This document shows positions 43,960-52,862 of a stretch of 64,000 bases of DNA, piece after piece; within the stretch, counting starts at the first letter, position 1; the number at the start of each line of letters is the position of its first letter. The notes below the pieces were generated by a model that was given only the letters and a program-made list of their open reading frames with translations, was not told the origin of the DNA and did no database searches. Location: the NCBI GenBank assembly GCA_963851085.1, contig CAWKNX010000009.1, positions 62,001 to 126,000 of the forward strand. Direction: 5' to 3'. Made by a program: the position numbers and the translations under genes. Origin of the DNA: DATFVJ01 sp963851085. GTDB lineage: Bacteria > Actinomycetota > Actinomycetes > Streptosporangiales > Streptosporangiaceae.

Positions 43960-45509
43960 TCCTCGGTGTCTGCCCGGAGGGGCGACCCAGGATCGGTACC
44001 GCCAGGATCGGTGGTGTCAGGGTCAGTGGCGATGAAGACATTCTTGATCTCGGTGAAGGCGGCGAGTGCGTCGGGTCCGAGCTCGCGGCCGAGGCCCGAC
44101 TGCCTGAACCCGCCGAAGGGTGTCCAGTAGCGCACCGAGCTGTGCGAGTTCACCGAGAGATTGCCTGCTTCAACGGCGCGGGCGACGCGCACCGCGCGGC
44201 CGACATCGCGCGTCCAGATCGATCCCGAGAGCCCGTACGTGGTCGTGTTGGCGATCCGGATCGCCTCCGCCTCGTCCTCGAATCCGATCACCGTCGCCAC
44301 CGGCCCGAACACCTCCTCGGTGCACACCGGGTCGTCAGGGCTGGCCGGAATGAGGACCGTGGGCGGGAACCAGAAACCGGGCCCATCGGGGCAGCTGCCA
44401 CGGAACGCGACGGTGCCAGCCGGACCGTCACCGGCCAGCCGGCCCCCCGGCTCCCCGGACCCAGACAGCCCGGACCCAGACAGCCCGGACCCGGACAGCC
44501 CGGACCCAGGCGGGCCGGACCCAGACGGCCCCGGCTGCCCGTCAGCGCCCCCCGGGACGTACGCGGCGACGCGATCCCGGTGCGCCGCGGAGATCAGCGG
44601 CCCCATTTCCGTGTTCTCCTGCGCGGGATCGCCCACGTTCATGCCGCGGACCGCGGGTTCGAGCAGTTCCATGAACCGGTCGAACACCTGGCGCTGCACC
44701 AGAATGCGCGATCTGGCGCAGCAGTCCTGTCCCGCGTTGTCGAAGGCGGCAGCCGGGGCGGTGGCGGCTGCCCGCTCGATGTCGGCGTCGGCGAACACGA
44801 TGTTGACGTTCTTGCCGCCGAGTTCCAGGGTCAGCCGCTTGATATGCGCGGCGCAGGTGGCCATGACCTCGCGGCCGGCCTCGGTCGAGCCGGTGAAAAC
44901 GATCTTGCGGACGCCTGGGTGCGCGACCAGCCGGCGTCCGGCAATGGTCCCCGCCCCGGCCAGCACCTGCACCACGCCTTCCGGCAACCCAGCCTCGAGA
45001 GCCAGCTCACCGATTCGCAGCGCGGTGAGGGGGGTCAGCCCGGCGGGCTTCACGATGACTGGATTCCCCGCGGCGAGGGCCGGCGCCAGGCCCCAGGACA
45101 TGATCGGCATCGGGAAGTTCCACGGCACGATCACGGCGGTCACGCCGACCGGCTCGCAGAACGTCACGTCAAGTCCACCAGGGACCGGGATCTGCCGCCC
45201 GAACAGGCGCTCGGGCGCGGCTGCGTAGTACTGGAGGACGTCGCGGACCTGTCCCGCTTCCCAGCGGGCCTGCCGGACCGGATGCCCGGCCTCTGCCACC
45301 TCCAGGTCGGCGAGTTCGTCAGCGTGACTGTCCACCGCCGCCGCGAAACGGCGCAGCAGAGCGGCGCGGTCCGCCGGAGCGGCACGGCGCCAGGCCGGCC
45401 AGGCCGCGGTGGCCCGCGCCACGGCCGCGTCGGCATCCGCCGCGTCAGCGGCCGGCACCATCGCGGTGATTTCCCCGGTGGCGGGGTTGGTGATCGTCAG
45501 TTCGGTCAT
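43956..45509 (-). CDS. Aldehyde dehydrogenase family protein with Gly/Ser insertion
   Basis: 517 residues from ATG 45509, with GAGGT upstream. Conserved parts are VGVTAVIVPWNFPMPIMSWGLAPAL, LELGGKN with the general base Glu and GQDCCARSR with the catalytic Cys. VFGPVATVIGF and the C-terminal PFGGFRQSGLGREL complete the fold. Between about 345 and 395 a 40-residue insertion (GPPGSGLSGSG-type) encoded by 15-bp tandem repeats interrupts the catalytic domain. It makes acids from aldehydes with NAD(P); here the likely substrate is a gamma-glutamyl aldehyde. Confidence 0.93.
   Translation of the reverse strand: MTELTITNPATGEITAMVPAADAADADAAVARATAAWPAWRRAAPADRAALLRRFAAAVDSHADELADLEVAEAGHPVRQARWEAGQVRDVLQYYAAAPERLFGRQIPVPGGLDVTFCEPVGVTAVIVPWNFPMPIMSWGLAPALAAGNPVIVKPAGLTPLTALRIGELALEAGLPEGVVQVLAGAGTIAGRRLVAHPGVRKIVFTGSTEAGREVMATCAAHIKRLTLELGGKNVNIVFADADIERAAATAPAAAFDNAGQDCCARSRILVQRQVFDRFMELLEPAVRGMNVGDPAQENTEMGPLISAAHRDRVAAYVPGGADGQPGPSGSGPPGSGLSGSGLSGSGLSGSGEPGGRLAGDGPAGTVAFRGSCPDGPGFWFPPTVLIPASPDDPVCTEEVFGPVATVIGFEDEAEAIRIANTTTYGLSGSIWTRDVGRAVRVARAVEAGNLSVNSHSSVRYWTPFGGFRQSGLGRELGPDALAAFTEIKNVFIATDPDTTDPGGTDPGSPLRADTEE
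44452..44540. repeat. 15-bp tandem repeats inside the aldehyde dehydrogenase gene
   Basis: Five or six copies of CCCGGACCCAGACAG and close variants, all in frame, give the SGSGL repeats of the inserted loop. They preserve the frame because the unit is a multiple of three. Confidence 0.8.
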
Positions 45510-45522
45510 GGGCGCGACCTCA

Positions 45523-46983
45523 CTACAGCCGTTCGAAGCCGCGGCGCAGCTCCCAGTCGGTAACGGCGGCACCGTAGGCGGCAAGCTCGGTTCGCGCGTA
45601 GTTCGCGTAGTGTGCCACCACATCGGTCCCGAACGCCTGACGGGCAAAGTCGCTCTGCTCCCAGGCGGTCAGCGCGTCCCGGAGATTGTCGGGCACCTGG
45701 GGACCACCGGATGTGTACGCGTTGCCCGCGCAGGCGGGTTCGAGCGGCAGTTCGTTGTCGATGCCGTGCAACCCGGCGGCGATCATCGCCGCGAGCGCTA
45801 CGTGCGGATTGACGTCCCCGCCTGGCACCCTGTTCTCCACCCGCAGTGAGGCACCGCGGCCGACCAGGCGCATGGCGCAGGTCCGGTTGTCAGGGCCCCA
45901 GGCGATCGCGGTCGGGGCGAAACTGGCGGCCGTGTAGCGCTTGAACGAGTTGATGTTCGGCGCGTAACACAGAGTCAGGGCAGGAAGCGCGGCAAGCTGG
46001 CCGGCCAGGAAGTGCTCGCCGAGCTTGGACAGCCCGTGCGGCCGGTCGCCGGCCAGCAGCGGTGCGCCGCCGCCGTCGCGCAGCGACAGATGGATGTGAC
46101 ACGAGTTGCCCTCGCGCTCGTTCGGCTTGGCCATGAAGGTGATGCTCATGCCCTCCTGCGCGGCGATCTCCTTGGCGCCGGTCTTGTAGATCGCGTGGTT
46201 GTCGCACGTGGTGAGCGCGTCGGTGTACATGAACCCGATCTCGTGCTGGCCGAGGTTGCACTCGCCCTTAGCCGACTCCACGTACATCCCGGCGCCCGCC
46301 ATCTCGTTGCGGATGCGGCGCAGCAGCGGCTCGATCCTGGCTGTGCCGAGGATCGAGTAGTCGACGTTGTAGTCGTTCGCCGGGGTCAGGCCGCGGTAGC
46401 CGAGCGCGCTCGCCTGTTCATAGCTGTCGCGGAACACGACGAACTCAAGCTCGGTGCCCGCGAACGCGGTCCAGCCACGCCGCGCGAGCCGCTGCGTCTG
46501 CTGCGCGAGGATATGGCGGGGCGCGGCCTGCACGGGAGTGCCGTCATGCCAAGTGAGATCCGCGAGTAGCAGCGCGGTCGCTGGCTGCCAGGGCACCCGG
46601 CGCAGCGTGGCGAGATCGGGTACGAGTACGAAGTCACCGTAGCCGCGCTCCCACGAGGACATCGCGTAACCGGGCACCGTGTTCATCTCGACGTCCACCG
46701 CGAGCAGGTAGTTGCAGGCCTCGGCGTGATGGCCGACCACCTCGTGCAGGAAAAACCTGGCGGACAGGCGCTTGCCCTGCAAGCGGCCCTGCATGTCGGT
46801 GAAGGCCAGTATCACCGTGTCGACGAGCCCGGTGGCCGCTTCGGCACGCAGCTCTTCCAGCGTGAGTGGCACCGCGGCCTGCTCGGCAGCCGCGGTGAGG
46901 CGACCCTGGGCCTCCCGGGCGTTACCCCCGGGAGGCCCCCGATGCCCGGTGCCCCCCGCCGTTCCCGACGCCGGTTGGCTCAC
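45523..46983 (-). CDS. Glutamine synthetase-like gamma-glutamyl-amine ligase (PuuA/GlnA4-like)
   Basis: 486 residues. GSI-type motifs are present: DMQGRLQGKR, GTELEFVVF, NEREGNSCHIHLSL and APNINSFKRYT, with GRGASLRVENRVPGGDVNPH near the end. Homologues in Streptomyces (GlnA3, GlnA4) ligate glutamate to polyamines or ethanolamine with ATP rather than to ammonia; the operon context supports such a role. The GTG start overlaps the permease stop (GTGA). The first 35 residues translate a 12-bp perfect palindrome and are atypical, so a downstream start near VPLTLEEL is possible. Confidence 0.92.
   Translation of the reverse strand: MSQPASGTAGGTGHRGPPGGNAREAQGRLTAAAEQAAVPLTLEELRAEAATGLVDTVILAFTDMQGRLQGKRLSARFFLHEVVGHHAEACNYLLAVDVEMNTVPGYAMSSWERGYGDFVLVPDLATLRRVPWQPATALLLADLTWHDGTPVQAAPRHILAQQTQRLARRGWTAFAGTELEFVVFRDSYEQASALGYRGLTPANDYNVDYSILGTARIEPLLRRIRNEMAGAGMYVESAKGECNLGQHEIGFMYTDALTTCDNHAIYKTGAKEIAAQEGMSITFMAKPNEREGNSCHIHLSLRDGGGAPLLAGDRPHGLSKLGEHFLAGQLAALPALTLCYAPNINSFKRYTAASFAPTAIAWGPDNRTCAMRLVGRGASLRVENRVPGGDVNPHVALAAMIAAGLHGIDNELPLEPACAGNAYTSGGPQVPDNLRDALTAWEQSDFARQAFGTDVVAHYANYARTELAAYGAAVTDWELRRGFERL
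46908..46938. repeat. 12-bp perfect inverted repeat within the ligase N-terminus
   Basis: GGGCCTCCCGGG (46908-46919) and CCCGGGAGGCCC (46927-46938) flank a 7-base loop. The hairpin lies just inside the annotated start of the glutamine synthetase-like gene and directly after the permease gene. Confidence 0.75.
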
Positions 46984-48521
46984 TTGACCGCCCGAAGCTC
47001 GGCCTCGATGGCGGCAAGCTCCTCCGCGCTGCCCTGGATCCTCGGGCCGGTGAACCATTTACGGGCCGACACCAGCCACCAGATGCCGGCGAACCCGAGC
47101 ACCACAGCTACTGCGACCACCGCGTAGTTGAAGCTGGCCCAGGTGATCGGGCTCAGCTGGGGCAGCATGAACAAGATCGTAATGATCACGACCCAGGTGA
47201 CCGCGATGATCCCAACCGGCCGGCTCCACCTGCCAAGCTGCCACGGGCCTGGCCTGAAGTTCTCGCCTTGGCGCAGCCGCAGGAAGGTCGGGATCACGTA
47301 GGCAATGTACAGGCCGATGACCGCGATCGAGGTGACGGCATAGTACGCGGCGGTATTCCATAGGTACGGCAGGCCGAGGATGAAAGCACCCGCGGCGGCG
47401 AGCCAGATCGCGTTGGTCGGCGTCCTGGCCCGCTTGTTCACCCGGTGCCAGAAGTCCGACGCGGGCAGCGCGCCGTCGCGGGAGAACGCGTAGATCATCC
47501 GCGAATTGGCCGTCACCGAGGACATCCCGCAGAAAAGCTGAGCGACGACCGTGATGAGCAGCAGCAGTTTGCCGAGGGTGAGCCCGGCGGAGTCGATGAA
47601 GATCTGCGCGGGCGGCACACCGGTGGCAGACCCAAGCTCCTTGTCGTAGTTCTGGATCGCGAACGTCACACCGATGAGCAGTATCCACCCGGCCACAAGC
47701 GAGACGAGGATCGAGGCCACGATTCCGCGCGGCCCGGATCGGTCGGCTGCGCGGGTCTCCTCGGTCATGTGCGCGGACGCGTCGTATCCGGTGAAGGTGT
47801 ACTGCGCCAGCAGCAGGCCGATCAGTGCCACATACCACCACGCATGGAAGCCGGTGTTGTTGACGAAGTGGCCGAAGACGAAGGACGCGCTCTGATGGTG
47901 CGCGGGTTTGACCACGAGCACGCCGACGATGAGCAGCACGCCGACGATGTGCCACCAGACGCTGATGTCGTTGAGCAGGGCCACGAGCCGCACACCGAAC
48001 TGGTTGACCAGCCCGTGCACCAGCAATATCAGGCCGAACAGCAAGATCGTGTGGCCGCGGGTCGCGGCGAAGTTGAACTGGAGGTCGAGCAGGGCGTTGA
48101 GGAAGAACGCGGCGCCGAAGTCGATGCCCGCGGTGACCGCAACCTGGCCGAGGAAGTTGAACCAGCCGGTGAACCAGGACCAGGCAGGCGCCGTGCTACG
48201 CGGCGCCAGCTTGGCGGCCCAGTAGTAAAGGCCGCCCGCGGTGGGGAAGCTCGAGCAGACCTCGGCCATGGCCAGGCCCACGAAGAGCGTCATAATTCCG
48301 ACGATCGGCCAGCCCCAGGTGATCACCACCGGCCCGCCGGTGTTCATGCCGAACATGTAGAGCGTCAGGCAGCCGGACAGGATCGAGATGATCGTGAACG
48401 ACACCGCGAAGTTCGAGAAGCCCGACATGCGCCTGCGCAGCTCCTGCGCATAGCCAAGTTCGTGCAACCGCATCTCGTCCCGGCCGAGGCCGGGGGCGGT
48501 AGTTTCTTCATTGACCGCCAC
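46980..48521 (-). CDS. APC-family amino acid/amine permease
   Basis: 513 residues with twelve hydrophobic segments. The APC start LGYAQELRRRMSGFSNFAVSFTIISIL, SSFPTAGGLYYWAA and FTGYDASAHMTEETRAADRSGPRGI are hallmarks of GABA/choline-type permeases. It begins the leftward amine operon, whose next gene overlaps its stop. It presumably imports the amine degraded by the operon; the substrate is inferred only from context. Confidence 0.93.
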   Translation of the reverse strand: MAVNEETTAPGLGRDEMRLHELGYAQELRRRMSGFSNFAVSFTIISILSGCLTLYMFGMNTGGPVVITWGWPIVGIMTLFVGLAMAEVCSSFPTAGGLYYWAAKLAPRSTAPAWSWFTGWFNFLGQVAVTAGIDFGAAFFLNALLDLQFNFAATRGHTILLFGLILLVHGLVNQFGVRLVALLNDISVWWHIVGVLLIVGVLVVKPAHHQSASFVFGHFVNNTGFHAWWYVALIGLLLAQYTFTGYDASAHMTEETRAADRSGPRGIVASILVSLVAGWILLIGVTFAIQNYDKELGSATGVPPAQIFIDSAGLTLGKLLLLITVVAQLFCGMSSVTANSRMIYAFSRDGALPASDFWHRVNKRARTPTNAIWLAAAGAFILGLPYLWNTAAYYAVTSIAVIGLYIAYVIPTFLRLRQGENFRPGPWQLGRWSRPVGIIAVTWVVIITILFMLPQLSPITWASFNYAVVAVAVVLGFAGIWWLVSARKWFTGPRIQGSAEELAAIEAELRAVK

Positions 48522-48599
48522 CGCGCACCTCCACGTCCGCGTCAGCGTCCGCCCCGGTTGCCGTCCTTGGCCACCCGCGACCAGCCACGACGCCTACGT

Positions 48600-48623
48600 C
48601 AATGGTTTAATAACTGACCATTG
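48600..48623. promoter_or_regulatory. CAATGGT-N10-ACCATTG inverted repeat, candidate FadR-type operator
   Basis: Perfect 7-bp arms surround the A/T-rich centre TTAATAACTG in the divergent gap between the permease and FadR-type genes. TGGT...ACCA half-sites are common for FadR-subfamily GntR regulators. TTGACA lies on the minus strand 20 bp away (48648-48643), oriented towards the permease gene. Confidence 0.5.
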
Positions 48624-48691
48624 GCGTGTAGAACCTTGCTCGTGTCAAGACCCTGCCGTAAACCGTGTGTGAAACCTCGGAGGGTGATCAC

Positions 48692-49432
48692 GTGACTGCG
48701 GGCTTCGACCTGACCGCGGTGCTGCGGCCTGTGCGGGCCGGCAACGCGTTCGAGGAGACGGTAGAGCGGCTGCTCACCGCGATCAAGCTCGGCTTCGTCA
48801 GGCCGGGGGAGCGGTTCCCACCCGAACGAGAGCTCGCGACCCAGCTTGGCGTCAGCCGCATCACGCTCCGTGAGGCGATTCGTGCGCTTCAGCAAGCCGG
48901 ATATGTGGAATCACGCCGAGGCAGGTTCGGCGGCACGTTCGTGACCTGGCAGCCACCGCGCCAGGGCATGGGCGAGCTGCGCAGGCTCGTGAGAGAGGAG
49001 GGAGAGCAGCTTACCGACGCGCTCACCTTCCGCATGGCCGTGGAGACCGGCGCCGCCCAGGTCCTCGCGGCGCAGGTTCGCGACCATGACCATCTTGCCA
49101 GGGACCGGATCAGCCAGGTGCTCCGCTCGCGGCTCGCCGATCTCACGGCGGCGCGGCCGGAGGACTACCGGCGGCTGGACACGGCGTTCCACCTCGCCAT
49201 CGCCGATCTCACCGGGTCAGTGCTGCTCACCGCGGCGAGCACGGACGCGAGGATGCGGCTGAACGACCTGCTCAACGCGATCCCCGTGCTCTGGCGCAAC
49301 ATCGAGAAGACCGCGCCGCAGCACACCGCGATCGCGGGCGCCATCCTGGCGGGAGATCCACACGCCGCCACGAGCGCGGTAACCGAGCATCTGGGGGGCA
49401 CCGGAGCCCTGCTCCGCGGCTTCCTGGCCTGA
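48692..49432 (+). CDS. FadR-subfamily GntR transcription regulator
   Basis: 246 residues from GTG 48692, with GGAGG eight bases upstream. The winged helix-turn-helix has RPGERFPPERELATQLGVSRITLREAIRALQQAGYVESRRG (about 38-78). The all-helical FCD domain follows, with DTAFHLAIA and the C-terminal EKTAPQHTAIAGAILAGDP, which carry metal or ligand residues. It is divergent from the amine operon and is its probable repressor. An earlier GTG at 48665 is less well supported. Confidence 0.92.
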   Translation: MTAGFDLTAVLRPVRAGNAFEETVERLLTAIKLGFVRPGERFPPERELATQLGVSRITLREAIRALQQAGYVESRRGRFGGTFVTWQPPRQGMGELRRLVREEGEQLTDALTFRMAVETGAAQVLAAQVRDHDHLARDRISQVLRSRLADLTAARPEDYRRLDTAFHLAIADLTGSVLLTAASTDARMRLNDLLNAIPVLWRNIEKTAPQHTAIAGAILAGDPHAATSAVTEHLGGTGALLRGFLA

Positions 49433-49462
49433 GGGCCATCGCGCACGCCCGGATTCCACCTC

Positions 49463-49514
49463 TTGATCGCGGTAACTTTTCCGCACATGCCGCAGAAAAT
49501 CTACCGCGATCATG
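49463..49514. repeat. Palindromic element, copy 2
   Basis: TGATCGCGGTA (49463-49473) and TACCGCGATCA (49501-49511) are perfect arms; extended arms match at 16 of 18 bases. The centre CTTTTCCGCACATGCCGCAG resembles that of the element at 4868. It lies between the FadR-type gene and the convergent pgl gene and could serve as a two-way terminator. Confidence 0.7.
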
Positions 49515-49559
49515 AAACCCGGGTCGCGTGGCGGGAGTTGGGCAGGCAGGCCGCGGCCG

Positions 49560-50336
49560 TCACGAGCCGGGCCGGCCGAGCCCGGTCGGCAGGCCCGCGG
49601 CCGCCGCGCGGTCGAGCAGCACCAGCGTGCGCCGCCGGCCCCGCGCTCCTGCCGCGGGCACCTGGATCGGGCCCGCGTCCGAAAGCGCGAGCCGCGCGGC
49701 GCCGGCCTTCTCCGCGCCTGCCGCGATCAGCCAGACCTCGCGCGCCGCACGGATGGAGGGCAGCGTGAGGGACAGGCGCAGCGGTGGCGGCTTGGGCGCC
49801 CCGTGTACCGCCACGACCGGCCGTTCGTCGTACAGCGCCGGCATGCCGGGGAAGAGCGACGCCACATGCCCCTCAGGGCCGATGCCAGCGAGCAGTACGT
49901 CGAAAGACGGCACCGAGCCGTGATCTTCCGGCTGGGCGGCGTGGCGCAACAACGCGGCATATCTGGCCGCCGCGGCCTCCGGGTCATTGCCGTCCGGACC
50001 GTCCGGGCCTGGCATCGGATGCACCCTCTCCGGATCCGTGTCGACATGGTCGAGGAGCGCCGCGCGCGCGCCAGTCTCGTTGCGCTCCGGATCACCGGTG
50101 GGCAGGAAACGCTCGTCACCCCACCAGATGTCCAGATGCCGCCAGTCGATGGCGTCACGGGCAGGCGCCGCGGCAAGCTCGCCGAGCACCGCCGTGCCGA
50201 TGCCGCCGCCGGTCAGCACGAGGGCGGCGCTGCCCTGTGCGGCCTGGGCGTCCACGAGCCTGGTGACCAGCCGCGCTGCGACCGCCTTGGCCAGCAGCTC
50301 ACTGTCGTAGTGGACGATGACCTCTGGCGTGCTCAT
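49560..50336 (-). CDS. pgl: 6-phosphogluconolactonase
   Basis: 258 residues. It hydrolyses 6-phosphogluconolactone in the oxidative pentose phosphate branch. TGGGIG, DIWWGDERFLPTGDPERNETGARAALLDH and LLAGIGPEGHVASLFPG are the family motifs, with the catalytic His in the last. Last gene of the leftward pentose phosphate operon; its start overlaps the opcA stop (ATGA). Confidence 0.95.
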   Translation of the reverse strand: MSTPEVIVHYDSELLAKAVAARLVTRLVDAQAAQGSAALVLTGGGIGTAVLGELAAAPARDAIDWRHLDIWWGDERFLPTGDPERNETGARAALLDHVDTDPERVHPMPGPDGPDGNDPEAAAARYAALLRHAAQPEDHGSVPSFDVLLAGIGPEGHVASLFPGMPALYDERPVVAVHGAPKPPPLRLSLTLPSIRAAREVWLIAAGAEKAGAARLALSDAGPIQVPAAGARGRRRTLVLLDRAAAAGLPTGLGRPGS

Positions 50337-51244
50337 CGGCCGTCGACGCCCAGCGCGAAGTGCGCCGCGGACTCCATGTAGACCTCATCGGGATCGAGCC
50401 GCCGCAGCTCCTCCGCGAGCAGGTCGGCGGTCTCCCTGCGATGCAGCGCCACCATGCGGTCCGGCTGACCGCTACGGGACAGCGTGGCAGCCCGTCCATC
50501 AGGCCTGGCCACGGAGATATCACCGTCCGCGCACCGGATGCGCACCTCCGTGATGCCAGGTCCGGGCGATGGCTGTGTCGTGAAGGGTGCGTCGAGCTTG
50601 AGGGACAGCCAGGCGGCGACAAGCGCGGCAGTCGCGTTGCCTTCTTCAGCCGCCACCACACCGCCGCTGACCTTGTCGTGCGGCTGGTCGAGCGTTGCCG
50701 CGAGGAGCGAGCGCCAGGGTGTCGCCCTGGTCCAGCTGAAGTCGGTGTCACCGGGCTTGTAGTTCATGGCCAGGCCCGCAAGGGCCCGCGTCGGATCCGG
50801 TGCCGTCGCGACGTCGGTGACACGGCGCTGGGCGAGCGCCCCGAGCGGGTCACCGGCGGGAGCGCTTGGCGGGTTGCCAGGCCACCAGGTCACCACCGGG
50901 GTGTCGGGCACGAGCAGCGGAGCAACCACGGAGTCGGCGTGTTCGCCAAGCGGTCCATACAGGCGCAGCAGCAGGGTTTCGCCTGGGCCGTCCTCCGCCA
51001 CTCGGACCTCGGCATCAAGCCGCGCCCGTCCGCGCCCGTCTCGCCTGATCACGCCGAGCACGCGGCAGGGATGCTCACGCGCCGCCTGGTTGGCGGCACG
51101 GATCGCGTCGTACTGTGTCGTCTCGTCCGTGCCGATCACCAGGGTGAGCACCATGCCCATGGTCGGACCGCCGAGCCGGTGCCTCGCCTGGGTAAGAGCC
51201 CGCTGGATCTGTCCTGTGGTGGTGTCGGTCAGGTCGATCGTCAT
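50333..51244 (-). CDS. opcA: Glucose-6-phosphate dehydrogenase assembly protein OpcA
   Basis: 303 residues. LVIGTDETTQYDAIRAANQAAREHPCR, TPVVTWWPGNPPSAPAGDPLG and KPGDTDFSWTRATPWRSLLAATLD are the OpcA signatures. OpcA activates G6PD allosterically or by assembly in cyanobacteria and is found next to zwf in actinobacteria. It lies 58 bp after zwf and overlaps pgl by four bases. Confidence 0.95.
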   Translation of the reverse strand: MTIDLTDTTTGQIQRALTQARHRLGGPTMGMVLTLVIGTDETTQYDAIRAANQAAREHPCRVLGVIRRDGRGRARLDAEVRVAEDGPGETLLLRLYGPLGEHADSVVAPLLVPDTPVVTWWPGNPPSAPAGDPLGALAQRRVTDVATAPDPTRALAGLAMNYKPGDTDFSWTRATPWRSLLAATLDQPHDKVSGGVVAAEEGNATAALVAAWLSLKLDAPFTTQPSPGPGITEVRIRCADGDISVARPDGRAATLSRSGQPDRMVALHRRETADLLAEELRRLDPDEVYMESAAHFALGVDGR

Positions 51245-51302
51245 TGTCTGTCCCTCGTCTCCGGCTGCCTGCTTACCTGCCGTTGGGGTACTCAGGTGCC
51301 GG

Positions 51303-52862
51303 CTACAGCCGCCGCCAGGCGCGCCCGTCCCGTGCCATCAGCTCATCCGCGGACGCCGGGCCAGGTGCGCCCGCAGGGTAGGGCTCAGGCTTCACGTGCT
51401 CCGTCCAGAACTCCTCGATCGGGTCAAGCACCTGCCAGGACAGCTCGACCTCTTCGTGACGGGGGAACAGCGGCGGGTCGCCGATGAGCACGGCGAGCAG
51501 GAGCCGCTCGTACGCCTCGGGGCTCGATTCTGTGAACGACTCGCCGTAGGCGAAGTCCATGTTGACGTCGCGGACCTCCATGGCCGTGCCTGGCACCTTG
51601 GAGCCGAACCGCACCGTCATGCCCTCGTCCGGCTGTACCCGGATCACGATCGCGTTCTCGCCGAGTTCCTCGGTATCCGTCTTGGTGAAGGGCAGATGCG
51701 GTGCTCGCTGGAACATGAGCGCGATCTCTGTCATCCGGCGGGTCAGCCGCTTGCCCGTGCGCAGATAGAACGGGACGCCCGCCCAGCGCCGGGTATCCAC
51801 GCACAGCTTCACCGCGGCATAGGTCTCGGTCCTCGAGTCGGGCGGGATGCCATCCTCCTCGAGGAAGCCGAGCACCTCGACGCCGCCCTGCCAGCCGCTG
51901 GCGTACTGGCCCCGAGCGGTGCCCAGGGTCAGGTCATCGGGGAGCTGCACTGCGGAGAGCACCTTCTCCTTCTCCGCGCGCAGTGAATCAGCGTCGAAGG
52001 AAACCGGCTCTTCCATCGCGATCAGCGCGAGCAATTGGAGCAGGTGATTCTGGATGACGTCACGTGCGGCGCCGATTCCGTCGTAGTATCCGGCTCTGCC
52101 GCCGACACCGATGTCCTCGGCCATGGTGATCTGAACGTGATCCACATACCCGCGGTTCCAGATCGGCTCGAACATGGTGTTCGCGAAGCGCAGCGCCAGG
52201 ATGTTCTGGACGGTCTCCTTGCCCAGGTAATGATCGATCCGGAACACGGCGTCCCGCGGGAACACCATGTCAACGATCGCGTTCAGCTCACGCGCACTCT
52301 TCAGGTCGTGCCCGAACGGCTTCTCGATCACCACCCGGCGCCACGGCCGGCGGCCGTCGGGGAAAGGGCCTTCGCCAGGGGACGACAACCCCGAGCGCTT
52401 GAGCTGCCTGACCACGTCCGAGAAGAACTTCGGCGGTATCGACAGGTAGAACGCGTAGTTGCCGCCGGTGCCGCGCTGCGCGTCCAGGTCGGACACCGTC
52501 TGGGCCAGCCGGCCGAAGGCTTCGTCGTCAGAGAACTCGCCAGGGACGAAGCGCACCCCCTCGGACAGCTGCTGCCAGACCTCGTCCCGGAACGGCGTGC
52601 GCGCGTATTCCTTCACGGCCTGGTAGGTGACCTGGGCGAAGTCCTCGTCCGCCCAGTCCCTGCGGGCGAAGCCGACCAGGGAGAACCCAGGTGGCAGCAG
52701 GCCACGGTTGGCCAGATCGTAGACGGCCGGCATCAGCTTCTTGCGCGCCAGGTCGCCGGTCACCCCGAAGATCACCAGGACACACGGCCCGGCGACGCGG
52801 GGGATGCGCCGGTCCCTCGGGTCACGTAGCGGGTTGGCGGGGACGTCCGCCGGTTCGATCAT
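51303..52862 (-). CDS. zwf: Glucose-6-phosphate 1-dehydrogenase
   Basis: 519 residues from ATG 52862, with AGGAGG six bases upstream. GVTGDLARKKLMPA is the coenzyme fingerprint; RIDHYLGKETVQN is the active-site motif with the catalytic His. VIEKPFGHDL and the C-terminal FAYGESFTES are intact. It makes NADPH and 6-phosphogluconolactone. It overlaps pgi upstream by four bases (ATGA). Confidence 0.96.
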   Translation of the reverse strand: MIEPADVPANPLRDPRDRRIPRVAGPCVLVIFGVTGDLARKKLMPAVYDLANRGLLPPGFSLVGFARRDWADEDFAQVTYQAVKEYARTPFRDEVWQQLSEGVRFVPGEFSDDEAFGRLAQTVSDLDAQRGTGGNYAFYLSIPPKFFSDVVRQLKRSGLSSPGEGPFPDGRRPWRRVVIEKPFGHDLKSARELNAIVDMVFPRDAVFRIDHYLGKETVQNILALRFANTMFEPIWNRGYVDHVQITMAEDIGVGGRAGYYDGIGAARDVIQNHLLQLLALIAMEEPVSFDADSLRAEKEKVLSAVQLPDDLTLGTARGQYASGWQGGVEVLGFLEEDGIPPDSRTETYAAVKLCVDTRRWAGVPFYLRTGKRLTRRMTEIALMFQRAPHLPFTKTDTEELGENAIVIRVQPDEGMTVRFGSKVPGTAMEVRDVNMDFAYGESFTESSPEAYERLLLAVLIGDPPLFPRHEEVELSWQVLDPIEEFWTEHVKPEPYPAGAPGPASADELMARDGRAWRRL

